A stretch of DNA of 64,000 nucleotides from Moniliella sp. 'wahieum' (lineage: Eukaryota > Basidiomycota > Moniliellomycetes > Moniliellales > Moniliellaceae). This document shows, one piece after another, positions 60,025-64,000 of this stretch (the first letter of the stretch is position 1; each line of letters begins with the position of its first letter). Both the position numbers and the translations under genes were made by a program. The stretch is taken from assembly GCA_003971905.1 (NCBI GenBank), contig RSEE01000034.1:186001-250000 (forward strand), read 5' to 3'. Under the pieces are notes generated by a model. The model was not told the DNA's origin, did no database searches, and saw only the letters and a list, made by a program, of their open reading frames with translations.

Positions 60025-60627
60025 GGTGGTGTGGGGGGGGGGGAGGGGGCGGCGATTAGGGGCACGAAGAACGGAGTAGATATATAGGCGGCACGGCGCC
60101 CGCCTGGTACCACAGAGGACGGATGGCCGGCCTGGAACGGCAGCCCTCCCGGCCAAACATCCGAGCGTATCTGTCTCTTTGGGGCTGGCGGGGTGGAGTT
60201 AGCTGCTTGCAGGCACAGCTACTATTAGATACTCAACCAGTGCTCAGCTACGTTGAGATTGGGATGATCGATGCTGGATGCTTGATGATAATGACTAGCT
60301 AATGACTAGACTGCCGACGGCCAAAGGCACAGCGGGCGCCGATTATCGCGGCACCCCACCTAGCGCACGGGGCCACTCTCAGCGCGCTTAGCGTTTCCCA
60401 TGCACCCGGAGTTATTAGCACCCCCTATTTGAACATTTAGCACCAGGCACCCTACGTAAGCAGCCACGGCGACACGGTGCGCGCAAACGGAAGAAGGAAG
60501 AAGGGCCGTGCGCCCCGTCGGCGCTTTTGCGGTCCCAGTGTCGTGTGCCGCCCAGAATTAAAAGGGCGGCCAGGCGCATGCGGCAGCTGCCCATCCCCAT
60601 CTCCTTCCTCACCCCCCTCGTCTCCTC
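60025..60627. promoter_or_regulatory. Shared divergent promoter region, amine oxidase / formaldehyde dehydrogenase
   Basis: 603 nt between the two start codons. Contains a TATA box for the oxidase, word iterations TGCTGGATGCTTGATGATAATGACTAGCTAATGACTAG-like (broken at 60268-60310) and a GC-rich leader before 60628. No gene in it. Confidence 0.5.
60079..60088 (-). promoter_or_regulatory. TATA box of the amine oxidase
   Basis: CCTATATATC on the minus strand, about 57 nt before ATG 60024. Confidence 0.5.
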
Positions 60628-61859
60628 ATGTCGACTGTTGGCAAGCCCATCCAGTGCACCGCCGCCGTTACCTGGGGTCCCGGCGAAGACGCCAAGATCG
60701 AGCAGATCACCGTCGACCCGCCCAAGGCTGATGAGGTCCGCGTCAAGGTCGAGTACACGGGCGTCTGCGAAACCGACCGTTTTGGCGGGTCGGGCAAGGA
60801 CCCCGAGGGAGTCTTTCCTGTTGTTCTGGGCCACGAGGGCGCTGGTGTGGTCGAATCGGTAGGGGAGAATGTGGACAATGTCAAGGTCGGCGACCATGTC
60901 ATCCTCCTCTACACGGCCGAGTGCCGCAAGTGCAAGTTCTGCCTGTCGGGCAAGACCAATCTGTGCCAGGCTGTGCGTGCGACCCAGGGCCAAGGCCTGA
61001 TGCCGGACCGTACAGTTCGCTTCCACGCTCAAGGTGTGTCTTCCCCCCCTGTCGCTCCTCCAACCCCCCTCTCACTTGCTGTAGAATGGTCCATTAACAT
61101 TCTCCTTTTTCCTGTGTTTGACAGGCAAGGACATTTTCCATTTCATGGGCTGCAGTGCATTCAGCCAGTACACGGTTGTGAGCAAATATTCGCTGGTGGC
61201 TGTGGACCCCAAGGCGCCTATGGACAAGATCTGCTGCTTGGGTGCGGTGTGACGACCGGATGGGGCGCAGCGGTCAAGACGGCCAAGGTGGAGGAAGGCA
61301 GCACTGTGGCAGTCTTTGGGATTGGCTGTGTCGGTCTGGGCGTGATTGATGGTTCGGTGTTCCAAAAGGCCGGGCGGATCATTGCGGTCGACATCAACCC
61401 CAAGAAGGAGGCATGGGCCAAGAAGTTTGGCGCGACTGACTTTGTCAATTCGGCCGCTCTGTCCGAGGGCAAGACCATCACTGACCATCTCATTGAGATG
61501 ACCGATGGTGGACTGGACTACACGTTTGACTGCACAGGCAACGTCAAGGTGATGCGGGCCGCGTTGGAGGCGTGCCACAAGGGCTGGGGCGTCAGCACCG
61601 TCATTGGTGTCGCCGCCGCAGGCCAGGAGATCAGCACACGGCCGTTCCAGTTGGTCACGGGACGCAAGTGGCAGGGCAGCGCGTTTGGGGGCGTCAAGGG
61701 CCGCACCGAATTGCCGGGCATGGTGGAGAAGTACCTCTCGGGCCAATTCAAGTTGGACGAGTACATTACCGACTCGACCGACATTGACAACATCAACGAC
61801 TCGTTCAGATCATGACGGGAGGTGAATCGATTCGATGCGTTGTGACGATGCACAAGTAG
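60628..61859 (+). CDS. SFA1: S-(hydroxymethyl)glutathione dehydrogenase (class III ADH)
   Basis: Glutathione-dependent formaldehyde dehydrogenase and GSNO reductase; zinc enzyme of the cytosol. [15 protein letters not shown], the structural-zinc cysteines in [31 protein letters not shown], the NAD loop [14 protein letters not shown], and [21 protein letters not shown] are present. The usual CHTD after the catalytic Cys reads CETD, a His-to-Glu change. Intron 61034-61125 (92 nt; GTGTGT to GACAG). Breaks near 61245 (one G short) and at about 61807 (one C short). With the latter fixed the tail reads [19 protein letters not shown] and ends at 61857-61859. Lies divergent to the amine oxidase and convergent with the DUF3445 gene. 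Confidence 0.94.
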
Positions 61860-62230
61860 ACGCAGCCCGCCCGAATATCCACCCCTCATCTCAATTTATC
61901 TAACCACGTATGTTCCCAACTTTACAGGCTCTCATGCTTTTTAGTCTATGCTTATAGAGGCCGCAGGAGATTGGGGCCGATTAGCGGTTAGCGCTTAGAC
62001 AACTGCGATGACGAAGAGGCGCCTTAAGACTTTAGGCTGATTTGGCCTCATTGTGGATGATGATGCAAGAACGTGTAGAAAGGCATGTGGTCGATGGGTC
62101 CGGGTAGGTCTGGACCACTTGCTACTTATGCGGACAGGTTCTGCATTGCTAAAAGCAGATAAGGGGGTCTGGGAATCAAATGCATCATGTATTAACAATA
62201 CCATGCTCTCGGGGTCATGCACACAGCGAT
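61860..62230. other. Convergent intergenic region
   Basis: 371 nt between two 3' ends. AT-richer than its surroundings, with GATTAGCGGTTAGCGCTTAG at 61978-61997. No gene. Confidence 0.4.
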
Positions 62231-63755
62231 CTAGAACGGATACTTCTTGCGGTCGGCATCCTTATCATCACCAGCCCGTTCTTGAGCTGCTCCTCGTGTT
62301 TGGCGTCGAGAAAAGGCAAGACGTGGTCGACGTACAAATCACCGCCCTTGTACCAGCGCACATCGTCCGGCCAGCAGCGCATCGAAGAAGCCAAGCGACC
62401 AGGCACACCCACTCGTCGACCATAGTGAGAAAGGGGACGATGTACGTGCGCACGGTAAACACAATCGCCTCTGATTTGGGAAGCGACGGAGAGATTGCCG
62501 TTCAGTACGCATGACCAGGTGCTCGTAAAAGCGCTGCTGCTCTGCTTCCGACGATTGAGCATGATGAGCTGCACTGATGGCCATCGGATCGTACCCCGGC
62601 CGGAGCAATCGGGTTGGGATCGTGGCTCTCCTTGGTAGTTTGGTCATAGTACTCTTCCCGCCCGTTCATCAAGCTTCCCCAGTTGATTTCTGCCGGGTCG
62701 GGCATCTCCTTTCCGCCATACGGAAGGGAGGCCAGGTCGTACGCGCTCGACTCGCCCTTGGGACAGAGTTGCAGAAAAAGTTGTTGCGGCTGATAATGTC
62801 GTCGGGGTCATGCGGGCAAAGTACTTGTCCATAGGACCCTGCAGCTTGGCCTTGTACTGCGGTACACTGCCTTCATATGCAGCTCCTGCAGTGTCAGCCC
62901 CAGTTTGTCGGACAGACGCCAAAAGCCGGCCGTGCACGCGCTCCCGCCAATCACTTGGAACTGATCTCCGCGGGTCGGGTCGCGATCAAAAGGAACGTGT
63001 CGTCCGGTTGAGGCTGCCGACCATCTCGAGTGATCCCTCAGGGTGGTAAGGTCGTACACCTCTTTCAATTCACCTGCCCGCTCCACCGTGTCGTTCCCTT
63101 ACCCGTCAAGATAGGCAGGCAAGACGTGCAGCCGAACCGCCACTTGCTCGCCCGACGAAGAGCTGTGCTCTAACCGAAAAAGTCAGGGTATTTGGTACTC
63201 AACCAATGGCCATGCCCAATCTCCAGAAACGGGCCTCGTGCCGGCCATCGTCACTGGCAAAATGGGTTGGCATTTTCCGGCATGGTCTGTTGCCGCCACC
63301 GACGCAAGGTGTGTGGTACCGAGGAAAGTGACGGTCCAGCCTAAGCCAATCCGACCAGCCGACCTTGACAAGGCCCATGTTGATAGGGTAAATGGGACCC
63401 CAGCGGAACGGACGGTACTTGAACGTTCGGGAATGTCGGATGCACCCCGGGCTCTACCTCGCCTTCCCATGCGAACTTTTGCTGGACTGGCCATAGGAAC
63501 AATGACATAGATACGTTAGCGTTTGGGTTTTTGGTTCCAGCCAAAATACAGATCCGGAAGACGGGAGCGTACCTTAGGATCCGAGGCAAGAGCTGCGACG
63601 GGCTTCTTGACTTGCTGTTGGCGTTGGGCAAGCTGTTGCGCAATCAGCAGGGCGATGGCAGCGACGAGAGCAACCAAGACGGCATGCTTGCCATGCGCCT
63701 CGAACAGGGGCACGAGACTGCTGGCGCTGGTGGTGCTGTTGGCGATGACACTCAT
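62231..63755 (-). CDS. DUF3445 / heme-dependent oxidative N-demethylase-like protein
   Basis: Member of the DUF3445 family. A bacterial relative is a PAS-fold heme enzyme that demethylates dimethylamine to methylamine and formaldehyde. N-terminal anchor: HAVLVALVAAIALLIAQQLA. Then GEVEPGVHPTFPNVQ, a YRPFRWGPIYPINMGL-type block, DWLRLD, the tract GGSACTAGFWRLSDKLGLTL, NNFF, the strongly conserved RTERQSLRRFPKSEAIVF, and YKGG with PFLDAKHEEQL, ending KKYPF. These blocks follow family order but lie in several frames; many one-base breaks (63486, 63400, 63240, 63100, 62880, 62500, 62255). Intron 63487-63572 (86 nt, CTAAC). ATG 63755. It could be a decayed copy, but breaks are of the same kind as in essential genes nearby. 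Confidence 0.8.
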
Positions 63756-64000
63756 GTGGGTGAATGGAGGGGGGGGGGGGGGGTCACACTGGGAGCCCTT
63801 GTATAAGGTGCCGCAAATTTACCAATCGTCGGGTGGCTGGCGAAGGGAGAGGCTGGGACAAAGGATGGGTGTGGAGTCTGACCGACCTAAGGGGCAGGTA
63901 CTAGGCTGGTATACGAGCTGCTTGGCTGTCGCCGTCAAAGGGCCCAAGCGGTTAGACGGGCAAGGAAGCCGGCGCCCCCAGTGCTCTTGCCTTTCTCTAT
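63756..64000. other. Promoter side of the DUF3445 gene, with a G15 run
   Basis: A run of about 15 G at 63769-63783 lies 14 nt before the ATG, so on the coding strand the leader holds a C15 tract. The rest to the window end shows no gene. Confidence 0.5.

Noticed and set aside
63769-63783. G15 run near the window end as telomeric sequence
   Set aside because: A single homopolymer with no telomere unit; it is in the leader of the DUF3445 gene and the sequence continues normally after it.
1-64000. tRNA, rRNA, CRISPR arrays and full transposons
   Set aside because: I looked for B-box (GGTTCRANNCC) matches, long direct repeats with spacers, terminal inverted repeats and transposase or reverse-transcriptase motifs and found none convincing. 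Without a covariance search small RNAs cannot be excluded.

Overview
The window is fungal nuclear DNA. Genes sit on both strands and are mostly single-copy fungal housekeeping genes: a DASH subunit, tunnel-family RNA triphosphatase, P5A ATPase, Kap123-type importin and eS1. Introns are short (52-217 nt) with GTATGT, GTACGT or GTGCGT donors, CTGAC or CTAAC branch sites and CAG or TAG acceptors. A DASH subunit, a Pib1-like ligase and a non-reducing polyketide synthase point to Dikarya. An ACAA2-type thiolase and GC-rich, intron-poor genes lean towards a basidiomycete, but the class cannot be fixed from this sequence.

Layout. 0-20 kb: NFS1 (cysteine desulfurase), a 5.7 kb gene-poor stretch, TOP3 with two GRF fingers and a zinc knuckle, ribosomal protein eS1, CET1, a FYVE-RING ligase and an MFS exporter. 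19-22.4 kb: gene-poor, filled with iterated short words. 22-36 kb: EOS1-like membrane protein, DAD4 in three exons, SPF1, an NmrA-type reductase and a Kap123/importin-4 karyopherin. 36-46 kb: an isolated non-reducing polyketide synthase and a PHD-finger protein. 46-57 kb: a TDA3-like FAD oxidoreductase, an ACAA2-like thiolase, an unrecognised membrane protein and a large disordered unrecognised protein. 57.6-63.8 kb: peroxisomal copper amine oxidase, S-(hydroxymethyl)glutathione dehydrogenase and a membrane-anchored DUF3445 protein of the heme-dependent oxidative N-demethylase family.

Two points stand out biologically. The last three genes form a plausible methylated-amine to formaldehyde to formate pathway. 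The polyketide synthase has intact KS, AT, PT and TE signatures but no carrier domain, and its SAT domain lacks the catalytic motif.

Quality. Almost every long conserved gene needs one or more single-base corrections, usually one missing base in a short run, to read through. This looks like residual long-read error, so CDS spans below are whole-gene extents with breaks noted. Several genes (DAD4, the NFS1 N-terminus, the oxidase C-terminus) appear only when introns are removed.
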